Shown: piece by piece, positions 25,003 through 33,080 of the stretch
How the letters are laid out: every line of letters starts with the position of its first letter
Position numbering within the stretch: the stretch's first letter is position 1
Assembly (NCBI GenBank): GCA_902801425.1
Contig: CADCIQ010000005.1
Coordinates: forward strand, 1 to 64,000
Direction: 5' to 3'
DNA from: an uncultured Bacteroidales bacterium
GTDB taxonomy: Bacteria > Bacteroidota > Bacteroidia > Bacteroidales > Bacteroidaceae
DNA: 64,000 bases
The notes under the pieces: generated by a model
What the model was told of the DNA's origin: nothing
Seen by the model: only the letters and a program-made list of their open reading frames with translations
The model's database searches: none
Program-made: the position numbers and the translations under genes

Positions 25003-27333
25003 TTAATTATAAAATGTCCATGAAATACCGATACGGAAGATTCTTTCGTTCATCGGATAGTGAGGCACAGTGAAATACTGCTTGTTTCCCTGTCCTGCAT
25101 TGACGTGGCTCATCATAGCGAAGAAGCGACAGCCCTTGAGCACGAAGTTGGCATAGACATCCACGAATGGATAGTTGCCAATCTCTGTCTTTACGGCGTT
25201 GTTTGTCTGAACAGCAAACTGTCCGAGACCTGGCACATACTCAGGAGCATAGTACTTGGTAAAGTAGGTTACGGATGCTCCGAAATGGCATTTCAGCACC
25301 TTGGCAATCTTGAAGTCAAGATAGAGGTTGCTCCACACGTTGAGCTTTGGCAATGGAAGGGCTTCCTTCTGCTCGCAATACTGATATGTGATGCGGTTCT
25401 CCCAGTTAAGGATTCCAGCCTTGAAGTCCTGCGAAAGCTCTGCCGTAATGACATTCACGTCCTCGCCATACTGACATAGATCTGCCGTATGATTGATTTG
25501 CAGTCCGGCAGAAGACAGCTCATGGCTTGTCGTGAGATACGTATAGCTCTTGATATTGTCAAATCCGACACGCAGAGAGGTCTTTGTCCTTGGGAAGGAA
25601 ACTCCGCCTCCAATGTGCGAGTGCTTCTGCTTCGCCAATCCTTCTGGTTGCCATGAATAGTGCCTGCTATGATACTCTGACAGGAAGTAGTCGGGAGCCA
25701 GGGTGTGATAGAATCCATCCATATTCACCGTGACCGTATCACCGAAGATAGGCACATTGACATCAGCCGTTCCGTCGAGTGTGAAGTCGCTCAGCATATC
25801 GTCGCTACTATATACGCAATAGTTTGCATTCACATCGTAATGGAACAAAGAGCCAAGCGTCTTGGTAAGCTGACCACCGACATAGATATTTGTCTCATTA
25901 TGTATGGAATCAACGACCGCACGTCTTTCTCTATCGAATCCAGGGAACACATGACGTCCCTGATCATAGGTGGCATACGCCTTCAGACCAGCCGGCACGT
26001 ATTTGTTGAATCCCTCAAGCAAGGCAATAGCAAATGTATTGTCTATCTTGGTATAATAGTTATAATCGTTAAAACGAGTATCGGCTAAACCGTAGTTATC
26101 ATGGCGATAGTAGTTTGCCGGAATACTGTATGCGATGTAGTCACGACCATAATGATCCACGGTTGCCGTGTGAATGAAACTTGTGACAGGCACATATTCA
26201 TCCTTCAGCCACGATGTGTCCTCAGCCTCCTTTGACTTTGCTGTCATGAGAGAATCAGCCATTGACTGACTATCAACGCTAATACGCTCATTGATAGCCA
26301 CTTTAGCCGTATCACTTGGAAGATCACCTTCAATCTTCGCATCAGCAGGACGACCTCCTAATGTCTCTGTCGGACGACCTTTTTTATCCACATCTCCATT
26401 ATTCTGTTTCTCGCGCTCTTCAGCTTCCTTACGTGAAGCAATAGCGAATTTCTTTGCCTCTATTTCCTGTTCGGTCATAGGCACCTTACGATAGAAACCT
26501 ACGTTGTAGCGATGCGTAAGGAAGATATGAAGGCCGTCATTCCTATTCCAGTTGGATGTTAGGTTAGTAGGAATTTCAGACGAAACATACTGATCCGTAA
26601 ACGTCTCAGGATGCGTTACGTAATCATCATTGGTTATACCACCATTTTCAGTATTTTTCAGATGATCCGTAGAAAGCACGAAGTGTGCCTGATAACGCTC
26701 ACCAATATATGATGTCCAGAATGTATAGTCAAACAATGAGGTGGATTGAGCATTATAATAGCCACGTCCATACATATAATTAAACTTCATTCCAAGTCCC
26801 AGTTTCTTGTTCACGTTTGTAGCGAACAACACCTTGAGATAATCCTCGCCATCGGTACGATCGCCACAAGAGTAGAAATTGAGATTCGTAATCGGCGAGA
26901 GCGTATTTGTAAAGCGTAAATCCCCAACAGGCGTGAGGAAAAAGTCGAGCGCATCTGTGAACAGATACGTTGGAATGTGCGAACGATCTATAAAGATACG
27001 GTTCTGACGAGGAGCACCGAGGTTTCCCGTCGTATTATACTCCCCATGCATTCCGGAAGTAAAGACCGTATTCATGAAGAGATGCTGAAGCGTATCCCTC
27101 TCCACTGGGATGCGGTCGCCGAAAAGGGGATCAATTGTCCAGACATACATGCCACGAGGTGCCTCTTTCTTGCTTTCCTTCTCGCTACTCTTTCCCTTTG
27201 ATCTGCCGTTTGGGTTGAATGTGTTGGTACTGGCATCAAACTGATCATCCAACCCTCCAAATGAATCTTGAGCGTGGACGAAAGTCAATGCCACCAAATT
27301 GAAAAATACGATTGAGAGATATCTCTTCATCAA
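25003..27333 (-). CDS. Putative outer-membrane porin (Porin_10 type)
   Basis: 776 residues with signal peptide MMKRYLSIVFFNLVALTFVHAQ. The rest is a large beta-barrel-like protein with alternating strands and aromatic ends, closing in RIFRIGISWTFYN with the terminal aromatic-asparagine pattern of outer-membrane barrels. A charged low-complexity insertion (about 300-350, KEAEEREKQNNGDVDKKGR) lies in an outer loop or plug. It matches the Bacteroidetes-specific putative porin family. Co-transcription with the two small envelope genes upstream and with galM/galK downstream is suggested by short gaps; whether it carries galactosides is unknown. Confidence 0.82.
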   Translation of the reverse strand: MMKRYLSIVFFNLVALTFVHAQDSFGGLDDQFDASTNTFNPNGRSKGKSSEKESKKEAPRGMYVWTIDPLFGDRIPVERDTLQHLFMNTVFTSGMHGEYNTTGNLGAPRQNRIFIDRSHIPTYLFTDALDFFLTPVGDLRFTNTLSPITNLNFYSCGDRTDGEDYLKVLFATNVNKKLGLGMKFNYMYGRGYYNAQSTSLFDYTFWTSYIGERYQAHFVLSTDHLKNTENGGITNDDYVTHPETFTDQYVSSEIPTNLTSNWNRNDGLHIFLTHRYNVGFYRKVPMTEQEIEAKKFAIASRKEAEEREKQNNGDVDKKGRPTETLGGRPADAKIEGDLPSDTAKVAINERISVDSQSMADSLMTAKSKEAEDTSWLKDEYVPVTSFIHTATVDHYGRDYIAYSIPANYYRHDNYGLADTRFNDYNYYTKIDNTFAIALLEGFNKYVPAGLKAYATYDQGRHVFPGFDRERRAVVDSIHNETNIYVGGQLTKTLGSLFHYDVNANYCVYSSDDMLSDFTLDGTADVNVPIFGDTVTVNMDGFYHTLAPDYFLSEYHSRHYSWQPEGLAKQKHSHIGGGVSFPRTKTSLRVGFDNIKSYTYLTTSHELSSAGLQINHTADLCQYGEDVNVITAELSQDFKAGILNWENRITYQYCEQKEALPLPKLNVWSNLYLDFKIAKVLKCHFGASVTYFTKYYAPEYVPGLGQFAVQTNNAVKTEIGNYPFVDVYANFVLKGCRFFAMMSHVNAGQGNKQYFTVPHYPMNERIFRIGISWTFYN

Positions 27334-27344
27334 TAAGTCTTAAT

Positions 27345-27602
27345 CTATTTTTTCACAAATCGCAAAGCGCACTCTGCCATCTTAAAAGCCATGGCGATGA
27401 TAAACACCACAATTCCCATAGCCTCATTATTTCCCTTGAAATACATATAGGCACCTATAACACCTATAACCATAAACAAGATATTGAAAATCTGGCGAAG
27501 CATAAAGAACGAACCTCTGTCGCTCTCCGGCTTACGGTGATGACGCTCTGGACGCTTAGCGATTGTCACCTCTTCTTCTGCGATTTTTTTTATTTCTTCC
27601 AT
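27345..27602 (-). CDS. Small membrane protein with two helices
   Basis: 85 residues. A charged, lysine/arginine/histidine-rich cytoplasmic start (about 1-32) precedes two membrane helices (about 36-54, FNILFMVIGVIGAYMYF, and 61-78). No family recognised. It lies 6 bp from the DUF4468 gene upstream and 11 bp from the porin gene downstream, so all three are probably one transcript. Confidence 0.75.
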   Translation of the reverse strand: MEEIKKIAEEEVTIAKRPERHHRKPESDRGSFFMLRQIFNILFMVIGVIGAYMYFKGNNEAMGIVVFIIAMAFKMAECALRFVKK

Positions 27603-27608
27603 TTAATG

Positions 27609-28250
27609 TTATGATTTAAGCGCTATGCCGAATCCTCTAAGTATCTGATCCATACGATCAATAGTACCAATACGGAATTTTCTTACACCACCCTTGGCAA
27701 AATCAGTTCCTTTCTTGTTGAAAGCCACCTTGTCAGCAATAAATTCCTCTGCGGTATAGTGAACAGCCGTAGGACGCCCCTCCTCATAGTTATAGCTGAT
27801 ATTCGTAATCAGCACCTTACATATTCCGTCAGAACATTCAATGGATGCAGCATAGTTCATTTTTGTCTGATCAAGTGAGAAATTCTTCTTGCTGAACACA
27901 AGCCATTCCTGTGAACGGATCAAAATCTTATGCCCTACACGGTCAACCCCGGCAACAGCCGACCTCTCCGTCTGATTCTCACTCTTTACAAGGTTACTGA
28001 AATATGCAAGAGCCTTATCATAAATCTGATCTGCTGTCTGACCTTCCACCTTATAGGTCTTTTCCCATGTTACCTTGCCATTTACCTCTGGCACACCACC
28101 CTTCAAATACTTGGCATCAACAATCTTGCTTCTACGCTCAAAAAGAGCCTTGCGCTGTGGTTGTTCCCCTTGTATTCCATTTGATGCGTCCTGTGCACTT
28201 GTAGAAAGTGCCATAGCTAACATGATAACGAATGTCGTAAACTTTTTCAT
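27609..28250 (-). CDS. DUF4468-type secreted protein
   Basis: 213 residues with signal peptide MKKFTTFVIMLAMALSTSAQ. From about residue 50 the pattern VTWEKTYKVEGQTADQIYDKALAYFSNL, then KILIRSQEWLVFSKKNFSLDQTKMNYAASIECSDGICKV and YNYEEGRPT, matches the DUF4468 (TBP-like fold) domain common in Bacteroidales. Function is unknown. It is the first gene of the porin unit, with a TATCTTTG -7 box on the minus strand at 28274-28281. Confidence 0.85.
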   Translation of the reverse strand: MKKFTTFVIMLAMALSTSAQDASNGIQGEQPQRKALFERRSKIVDAKYLKGGVPEVNGKVTWEKTYKVEGQTADQIYDKALAYFSNLVKSENQTERSAVAGVDRVGHKILIRSQEWLVFSKKNFSLDQTKMNYAASIECSDGICKVLITNISYNYEEGRPTAVHYTAEEFIADKVAFNKKGTDFAKGGVRKFRIGTIDRMDQILRGFGIALKS

Positions 28251-28273
28251 TTCCTTTGTGTATATTTTTAGTG

Positions 28274-28281
28274 CAAAGATA
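28274..28281 (-). promoter_or_regulatory. -7 element of the DUF4468-porin-gal unit
   Basis: TATCTTTG on the minus strand, 24 bp upstream of the start codon; no clear -33 partner. Confidence 0.45.
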
Positions 28282-28318
28282 ATAAAAAAAGTAGAACAAG
28301 AGAATGTTTAAGCATTAT

Positions 28319-29065
28319 TTAACATTGTACGACTTCCATTGTCATGGAAATATCGACCTTTGGCCTGTCACCTGAGGCTGTTGCCGTATTCTGAATCTTC
28401 TCAACGACCTCAAGACCACTCTCCACTTCACCGAATACGGTGTACTGATTGTCAAGGAACGGAGTACCGCCAACTGTTGTGTAAGCCTCTACCTGCTCAG
28501 GGGTAAACTCTGGCTTTGGCATCTCAGCACAAGTAGCCTTTGTCTGGGCAATGAGATCATCCTGCAATTCCTGTAAGCCAGCCTGATCACGATTGCGACG
28601 GAGATCCATGATCTTCGCACGATTATCAGCCACGAGCTTATTGAAAACCATCTGCTCCTGCTGCATAGCCAACTGACGTTCCATCTGCTTGAGTTCCTGT
28701 GGCTTATACACCTTACCCCAAACGATATAGAACTGTGAACCGCTGCTCTCACGATTAGGGTTCACCTCGTCACCCTGACGGGCAGCCGAGAGAGCACCAC
28801 GCTTATGAAAGAGTTGTGGATATACGAACTCAGCAGGAATGGTATAGCCAGGACCACCTGTTCCGAGCATCTTTCCGGCAGGTGCATCCTTACTGTTAGG
28901 ATCACCACCCTGAATCATGAAATCCTTGATTACGCGATGGAAGAGAGTACCATCATAATATCCCTCCTTAGCCAGTTTGATGAAATTATCACGATGCTTT
29001 GGAGTCTCGTCGTAGAGGCGAACAACAATCTCGCCCTCTGTTGTATTTATTTTTACTTTTATCAT
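28319..29065 (-). CDS. Peptidyl-prolyl cis-trans isomerase (cyclophilin type)
   Basis: 248 residues, no signal peptide, so probably cytoplasmic. It carries the cyclophilin core LFHRVIKDFMIQGGDPNSKD (about 40-60) with the catalytic Arg and Phe-Met-Gln, GTGGPGYTIPAEF and SGSQFYIVWG. The core is split by a long, highly charged helical insertion (about 125-190) before the closing FLDNQYTVFGEVESGLEVV. The insertion is characteristic of Bacteroidales cyclophilins in my experience but its role is unknown. Confidence 0.93.
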   Translation of the reverse strand: MIKVKINTTEGEIVVRLYDETPKHRDNFIKLAKEGYYDGTLFHRVIKDFMIQGGDPNSKDAPAGKMLGTGGPGYTIPAEFVYPQLFHKRGALSAARQGDEVNPNRESSGSQFYIVWGKVYKPQELKQMERQLAMQQEQMVFNKLVADNRAKIMDLRRNRDQAGLQELQDDLIAQTKATCAEMPKPEFTPEQVEAYTTVGGTPFLDNQYTVFGEVESGLEVVEKIQNTATASGDRPKVDISMTMEVVQC

Positions 29066-29085
29066 AACTATTTCTTTTTAATTTG

Positions 29086-29117
29086 CAAAAGTAATGAAAT
29101 ATTTTGAATATCCCAAG
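29086..29117 (-). promoter_or_regulatory. Promoter of the cyclophilin gene
   Basis: The minus strand has CTTG (29114-29117), 20 bp, TACTTTTG (29086-29093); three of four bases match in the -33 box. Confidence 0.6.
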
Positions 29118-29252
29118 AAAATCACCTACTTTTTCCATTTTAGCTCTAAAGCAGGTTCGCTATTCCTTCGTTATTCTTCCCTTCTTCCTCCGTTGATCCT
29201 CCGTACCAAAGTCGGTGCAAAGTCGGTGGAAAGTCGGTGAAGAAGCGTTTTT

Positions 29253-29336
29253 ATAGCGAACAAAAAGCGGAGGCACATCGAGCTTGGTACTGAGAATGAG
29301 CTTACTTCCTTTGGAAAGGCAGGTTGGTTACTCAAG
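29253..29336. repeat. Dispersed repeat, copy 1 (TATAGCGAACAAAAAGCGGA family)
   Basis: Shares 22 identical bases with 30118-30139, then about 60 bp of clear similarity (CATCGAG.TTGGT, ATGAGCTTACTT, GGAAAG.CA). Its 5-prime flank holds AAGTCGGTG three times (29211-29240) and GTTCGCTAT pairs with ATAGCGAAC around the array. Confidence 0.7.
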
Positions 29337-29350
29337 TTTCGCAAGTCAAG

Positions 29351-29597
29351 AATTGCCTGGAAGGCAATACTATTAGTAACCGAGGCGCATACTCGACGAA
29401 GGAGAGGATGCCCTCGGATAGGAAACCACCTCTACCATTTTCCAGCCTGGAAGGCTGTACATAATTTACTTTCACACATGACCTTTCTCGATGTACTGCC
29501 TTCCAGGCAGCATAAGGACACGAGTGCACAAATCCCCGCACATCCTCGTTTCACTCGTATGTACGGGGTTACTCATAGTATTGCCTTCCAGGCAATT
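29351..29597. repeat. Nested inverted element with four GCCTGGAAGGC hairpin units
   Basis: Outer arms 29351-29380 and 29568-29597 (30 bp, one mismatch). Inner hairpins are 29443-29457 and 29496-29510. The four units have stems ATTGCCT/AGGCAAT, CAGCCT/AGGCTG, CTGCCT/AGGCAG and ATTGCCT/AGGCAAT around a GGA loop, each followed by TAC (in reverse for the last two). Same four-unit geometry as 1039-1241, but different sequence. Confidence 0.75.
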
Positions 29598-29617
29598 CCG
29601 AACTTACAAGACTTGAA

Positions 29618-30046
29618 CTAATACCCGAAAAGATCAACAAGATAATCATACCCTACCCCAGAAAGATTATAACGATCAATTATATATTTCGAAAAGAGAG
29701 TTGCAGGTAATACCGAAAGCAAACTTATTATTAGTATCAACGAAAAAAGCCCGTCAGATATTAATTTATCCGCTTTACAATTAGAAAAAGTATCTTTCAA
29801 ATCCCATGATCTATTAAGATATCTGATTGTTATGAATACAACAATAAATATGCCATACAAGAGAAACAAAATAACTGGCACTCTATTATTATCCTTACAC
29901 ATTACTTGACTCCAAACAAGAAGTGGTAATTGTAAATACCAAAGCCCAAATGCCAAGACTGTGATACTACGAGCTGTTTCAGAACTACCCCAATACCTAT
30001 AGTTTGCCATAAAGAGTCTATAATAAATATAATCTAAAATCTTCAT
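29618..30046 (-). CDS. Membrane protein, paralogue of 30201-30638
   Basis: 142 residues from MKILDYIYYRLF (ATG at 30046); 17 further upstream codons are open but run into a repeat and lack the conserved start seen in the neighbour. Four hydrophobic helices (about 27-45, 57-78, 101-121). It aligns along its whole length with the next gene: MKILDYIxYR, IRYLxR, KD.FS.C.AD and the ending GVGYDYLVDLFGY. Function unknown. Confidence 0.7.
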   Translation of the reverse strand: MKILDYIYYRLFMANYRYWGSSETARSITVLAFGLWYLQLPLLVWSQVMCKDNNRVPVILFLLYGIFIVVFITIRYLNRSWDLKDTFSNCKADKLISDGLFSLILIISLLSVLPATLFSKYIIDRYNLSGVGYDYLVDLFGY

Positions 30047-30117
30047 TATTCTTATCTGTTGTTCTTCCGTTGTTCTTCCCTTGTTCTTCCTAACCAAACT
30101 CGATGAAAGTCCGTTCC

Positions 30118-30203
30118 TATAGCGAACAAAAAGCGGAGGTTCATCGAGTTTGGTTCGGAGGAAGAGCGAAGGATGAGCTTACTTTCTTCGGAAAGACAAG
30201 TTA
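30118..30203. repeat. Dispersed repeat, copy 2 (TATAGCGAACAAAAAGCGGA family)
   Basis: Direct copy of 29253-29336. Its own ACCAAACTCGATGAA/TTCATCGAGTTTGGT arms (30092-30106 and 30140-30154) make a 15-bp hairpin. It abuts the stop codon of the gene at 30201. Confidence 0.7.
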
Positions 30204-30638
30204 ATTTCCAAAATGATTAACAAGGAAATTATATCCTATCCCTTCAAGATTGTAATATCCAATAATTGGTGATGTAATACATACCATAACTGAAAATCCT
30301 ACCACTATACAGATTGGTAATACAAAGAAAAAACACCATGTCGGAATAATACTATCAGCTCTACAATATGAGAAATAATCTTTCAACTCCCTTATTTTGC
30401 CTCTACGCAAATATCTAATAGCCACACAGGAAATGACCATTGTGGTATATAAAATCCAATAGATTATATTTATATTACCATTATTGTCACGCATCATGTC
30501 AAAAAGGAAGCCAGCTACTGGTAGCATCAAAATCCAGATACAAGCAGACAAATAGCAAATACTGCAAAATGTTGCAGGATCATTTCCTTTAATGTATGCA
30601 ACATATGTTCTGTAAAAGATGTAATCTAAAATTTTCAT
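30201..30638 (-). CDS. Membrane protein, paralogue of 29618-30046
   Basis: 145 residues with four hydrophobic stretches, starting MKILDYIFYRTYVAYIKG and ending NLEGIGYNFLVNHFGN. It is clearly related to the neighbour but well diverged, so the duplication is not recent or evolves fast. No motif points to a function. The two genes run in the same direction, divergent from the kinase-AraC fusion gene. Confidence 0.7.
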   Translation of the reverse strand: MKILDYIFYRTYVAYIKGNDPATFCSICYLSACIWILMLPVAGFLFDMMRDNNGNINIIYWILYTTMVISCVAIRYLRRGKIRELKDYFSYCRADSIIPTWCFFFVLPICIVVGFSVMVCITSPIIGYYNLEGIGYNFLVNHFGN

Positions 30639-30724
30639 ATTCTACTATTATTTTTTGATTCCAAGGACAAAATTAAATAAAAATCCTAACATGACAAAGG
30701 AAAAACGTAAAAAATCGTGGGACA

Positions 30725-30756
30725 TTTGGAATTGTCATATTTTTTGCGTAACTTTG
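30725..30756 (+). promoter_or_regulatory. Promoter of the ThiD-AraC fusion gene
   Basis: TTTG (30725-30728), 20 bp, TAACTTTG (30749-30756): full match. It lies inside the longest open frame that begins at 30655, which decides for the GTG at 30763 as start codon; the transcript would be nearly leaderless. Confidence 0.7.
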
Positions 30757-30762
30757 CCCGAC

Positions 30763-31833
30763 GTGAAGATAATAACCCCGATATTGACAATTTCTGGCTC
30801 TGACGGCATTGGCTCATCAGGCATTCAGGCAGACATCAAGACTATCACAAGTCTTGGTGGAGATGCTATGACCGTAATCACCTGTATGGCTCTTAACGAC
30901 GGCAAGGGCATGAAATGGCATAGGCTTCACAAAGATGTCATTGTGGATCAGGCAAGGACTATCATGGAAACTATGCACCCAAAGGCGGCTAAGATTGGAC
31001 TCATACAGAATCCAGAGACGATAAAGGCAGTAAGGGATGAAGTAATCGGTTGCAAAAGAATTGTCTGCGCCCCAGGTATATTCTCTTCTGACGGTTCGCA
31101 ACTTATTGATGATGAATCCATTCGTGCTATCATCACTTATCTCGTACCAGAATCTACTCTGCTGATGCTAAGATGCAACGAGGCAGAGAAGATGCTTGGC
31201 AAGAAGATCTCTTCTGACGATGATATGGAGAAGGCTGCAAGGGAACTACATAGTCTTGGGGCAGAATGGGTTATGCTTCGTGGAGGACAGTTGGTTGAAG
31301 GTCGCCTCACCGCCCTACTCTATGGCGAGGGCAAGGCTCATTTCTTTACCTCTTATAACATAGAGGGATGGAAAAGGCATGGTGTGGGTAGCGCCTTGGC
31401 TGCTGCTATAACCACACGACTTGGCATGGGTGATGATGTTCCCACGGCCATTAACAACGCACATAAGTATGTTCATAGTCGGGTGGTTTATGCCGTTAGC
31501 GATGCAAAGCAAAGTCTTCGTGCCACCGATATTTATAATGAGATGATGAGTCTGGTGGCTGCACACTATCAGAAAGAGCATAGCGTTGCCTTTTATGCCG
31601 ACAAACTGAACATCACGACAAGGTATCTGTCTAAGGTTACTGACAATACCGTTGGGAAATCGCCAAAGCAGGTTATCTCCGATTATCTTATGAATGAGGC
31701 AAAGATGCTTCTCGACAATTCTCGCCTTACCATTCAGGAGATTTCCGACAAGCTCGGTTTCTCTTCCCAGACAATCTTTAGCAAGTTTTTCAAAGAGCAA
31801 GAGAAACTAACTCCAACGGAATATAGAAGGTGA
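30763..31833 (+). CDS. Fusion of a ThiD-like kinase domain and an AraC-type DNA-binding domain; putative vitamin B6 regulator
   Basis: 356 residues from the GTG at 30763. Residues 1-245 resemble hydroxymethylpyrimidine/pyridoxal kinase (ribokinase fold): ISGSDGIGSSGIQADIKT matches the ThiD start AGSDSxGGAGIQAD, and RCNEAEKMLG matches PNxxEAxxLLG. The anion-hole motif, usually GTGC or GTGD, reads HGVGSALAAAI (about 206-216), so the catalytic Cys/Asp is missing and kinase activity is doubtful. Residues about 265-356 form an AraC-family helix-turn-helix pair (FYADKLNITTRYLSKVT, then LTIQEISDKLGFSSQTIFSKFFK and the closing LTPTEYRR). It is 216 bp upstream of pdxS and co-directional. I infer a ligand-sensing regulator of pdxST; thiamine intermediates are an alternative ligand. 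Confidence 0.88.
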   Translation: MKIITPILTISGSDGIGSSGIQADIKTITSLGGDAMTVITCMALNDGKGMKWHRLHKDVIVDQARTIMETMHPKAAKIGLIQNPETIKAVRDEVIGCKRIVCAPGIFSSDGSQLIDDESIRAIITYLVPESTLLMLRCNEAEKMLGKKISSDDDMEKAARELHSLGAEWVMLRGGQLVEGRLTALLYGEGKAHFFTSYNIEGWKRHGVGSALAAAITTRLGMGDDVPTAINNAHKYVHSRVVYAVSDAKQSLRATDIYNEMMSLVAAHYQKEHSVAFYADKLNITTRYLSKVTDNTVGKSPKQVISDYLMNEAKMLLDNSRLTIQEISDKLGFSSQTIFSKFFKEQEKLTPTEYRR

Positions 31834-31873
31834 TGGGTGTTAGGTGATAGGTGTTAGGTGATAGGTGTTGGTG
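31832..31873 (+). repeat. 14-bp tandem repeat, three copies
   Basis: GATGGGTGTTAGGT, GATAGGTGTTAGGT and GATAGGTGTTGGTG follow directly at the stop codon of the fusion gene. A related GGTGATGGATGATAGGTGATG run lies before lemA near 63100. Confidence 0.7.
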
Positions 31874-31886
31874 GTTTGTAAATTTC

Positions 31887-31949
31887 GGAACATAATTCCA
31901 TCTTTTAGGAACAGGCTTTTGTCTGTTCTTTTTTTTGTTCCTAATTTTG
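31887..31949 (+). promoter_or_regulatory. pdxS promoter with GGAACA/TGTTCC operator-like half-sites
   Basis: The promoter is TTTG (31918-31921), 20 bp, TAATTTTG (31942-31949). Around it lie GGAACA (31887-31892), TAGGAACA (31906-31913), CTGTTC (31923-31928) and TGTTCCTA (31936-31943). The second and fourth form a perfect 8-bp inverted pair that brackets the -33 box and overlaps the -7 box. GAACAG and CTGTTC form another inverted pair. Confidence 0.6.
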
Positions 31950-31995
31950 CAGCCAGAAAAAAATCAACAAATAAAAAACAATATTAATATGCCGA

Positions 31996-32037
31996 CTTCC
32001 GGCTCCCTCTCTACGGGAGAGGGCGGGGGGAGAGGCC
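31996..32037 (+). repeat. Single REP-like hairpin in the pdxS leader
   Basis: Half of the CCCTCCCC-type element: GGCTCCCTCTC/GAGAGGG plus GGGGGGAGAGGCC, ending 12 bp before the pdxS start; it would form a hairpin in the 5-prime leader of the mRNA. Confidence 0.6.
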
Positions 32038-32049
32038 ACATTAAAAAGT

Positions 32050-32922
32050 ATGGAAAATAGAACAATTCTCAACCGCAACCTTGCACAGATGCTTAAGGGC
32101 GGTGTTATTATGGACGTGACAACTCCTGAACAGGCAAAGATAGCAGAGGCTGCTGGTGCTTGCGCAGTAATGGCATTAGAGAGAATCCCTGCAGATATTC
32201 GTGCTGCTGGTGGAGTTTCACGTATGAGCGACCCTAAGATGATCAAGGGTATTCAGGAGGCAGTATCAATTCCTGTAATGGCAAAGGTACGTATCGGACA
32301 TTTCGTAGAGGCACAGATTCTTGAGGCTATCGAGATTGACTATATTGACGAGAGTGAGGTACTTAGTCCTGCCGATGATGTCTATCATATTGACAAGCGT
32401 AAGTTCAACGTACCTTTCGTTTGTGGTGCAAAGGATCTTGGTGAGGCTCTCCGTCGTATCAACGAGGGTGCAACAATGATCCGTACAAAGGGCGAGCCAG
32501 GAACAGGTGATGTTATTCAGGCAGTTCGCCACATGAGAATGATGCAAAGCGAAATCCGCCGTCTTGTATCTATGAGTGAGGATGAGCTTTACGAGGCAGC
32601 AAAGCAGTTGCGCGTACCCTACGATCTCGTACAGTTTGTCCACGAGAACGGTAAGCTTCCTGTTGTTAACTTTGCCGCAGGTGGTGTGGCAACCCCAGCA
32701 GATGCAGCCTTGATGATGCAGTTGGGTGCAGAGGGTGTGTTCGTAGGTAGCGGTATCTTCAAGAGTGGTGATCCTGTGAAGCGTGCTCAGGCAATCGTAA
32801 AGGCTGTTACAAACTATAACAACCCAAAGATTATCGCAGAACTCAGCGAGGATCTTGGCGAGGCTATGGTTGGTATCAACGAAAGCGAGATTGAATTGCT
32901 GATGGCGGAGAGGGGAAAATAA
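32050..32922 (+). CDS. pdxS: Pyridoxal 5-phosphate synthase, PdxS subunit
   Basis: The synthase subunit of the ribose-5-phosphate-dependent B6 pathway, which builds pyridoxal phosphate from ribose 5-phosphate, glyceraldehyde 3-phosphate and ammonia. 290 residues, TIM barrel, cytoplasmic, forms a dodecamer with PdxT. Very highly conserved: [41 protein letters not shown] with the Schiff-base Lys at 79, RTKGEPGTG and [15 protein letters not shown]. All expected residues are present. pdxT follows after a REP-like element. Confidence 0.97.
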   Translation: MENRTILNRNLAQMLKGGVIMDVTTPEQAKIAEAAGACAVMALERIPADIRAAGGVSRMSDPKMIKGIQEAVSIPVMAKVRIGHFVEAQILEAIEIDYIDESEVLSPADDVYHIDKRKFNVPFVCGAKDLGEALRRINEGATMIRTKGEPGTGDVIQAVRHMRMMQSEIRRLVSMSEDELYEAAKQLRVPYDLVQFVHENGKLPVVNFAAGGVATPADAALMMQLGAEGVFVGSGIFKSGDPVKRAQAIVKAVTNYNNPKIIAELSEDLGEAMVGINESEIELLMAERGK

Positions 32923-32929
32923 GAAAGCA

Positions 32930-33064
32930 GCCCCTCACCCGCCCTATGGGCACCCTCTCCCCAAGGGGCGAGGGAAAAGTTAGTAACAAACCCAAATAAA
33001 CAATTAAAGGTAATTTCCCCCTCGCCCCTTGGGGAGAGGGTGTCCGCAGGACGGGTGAGGGGCT
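32930..33064. repeat. REP-like inverted pair between pdxS and pdxT
   Basis: Left arm 32930-32975 and right arm 33016-33064 are inverted copies (CCCCTCACCCGCCC...CTCCCCAAGGGGCGAGGG). Each arm holds the CCCC-AA-GGGG hairpin. It is very similar to 40810-40954. Confidence 0.8.
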
Positions 33065-33080
33065 TTTGATTAGGCTTTTT

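Noticed and set aside
31834..32049. A PLP or thiamine riboswitch before pdxS
   Set aside because: The leader holds only a REP-like hairpin and operator-like half-sites; no known aptamer pattern.
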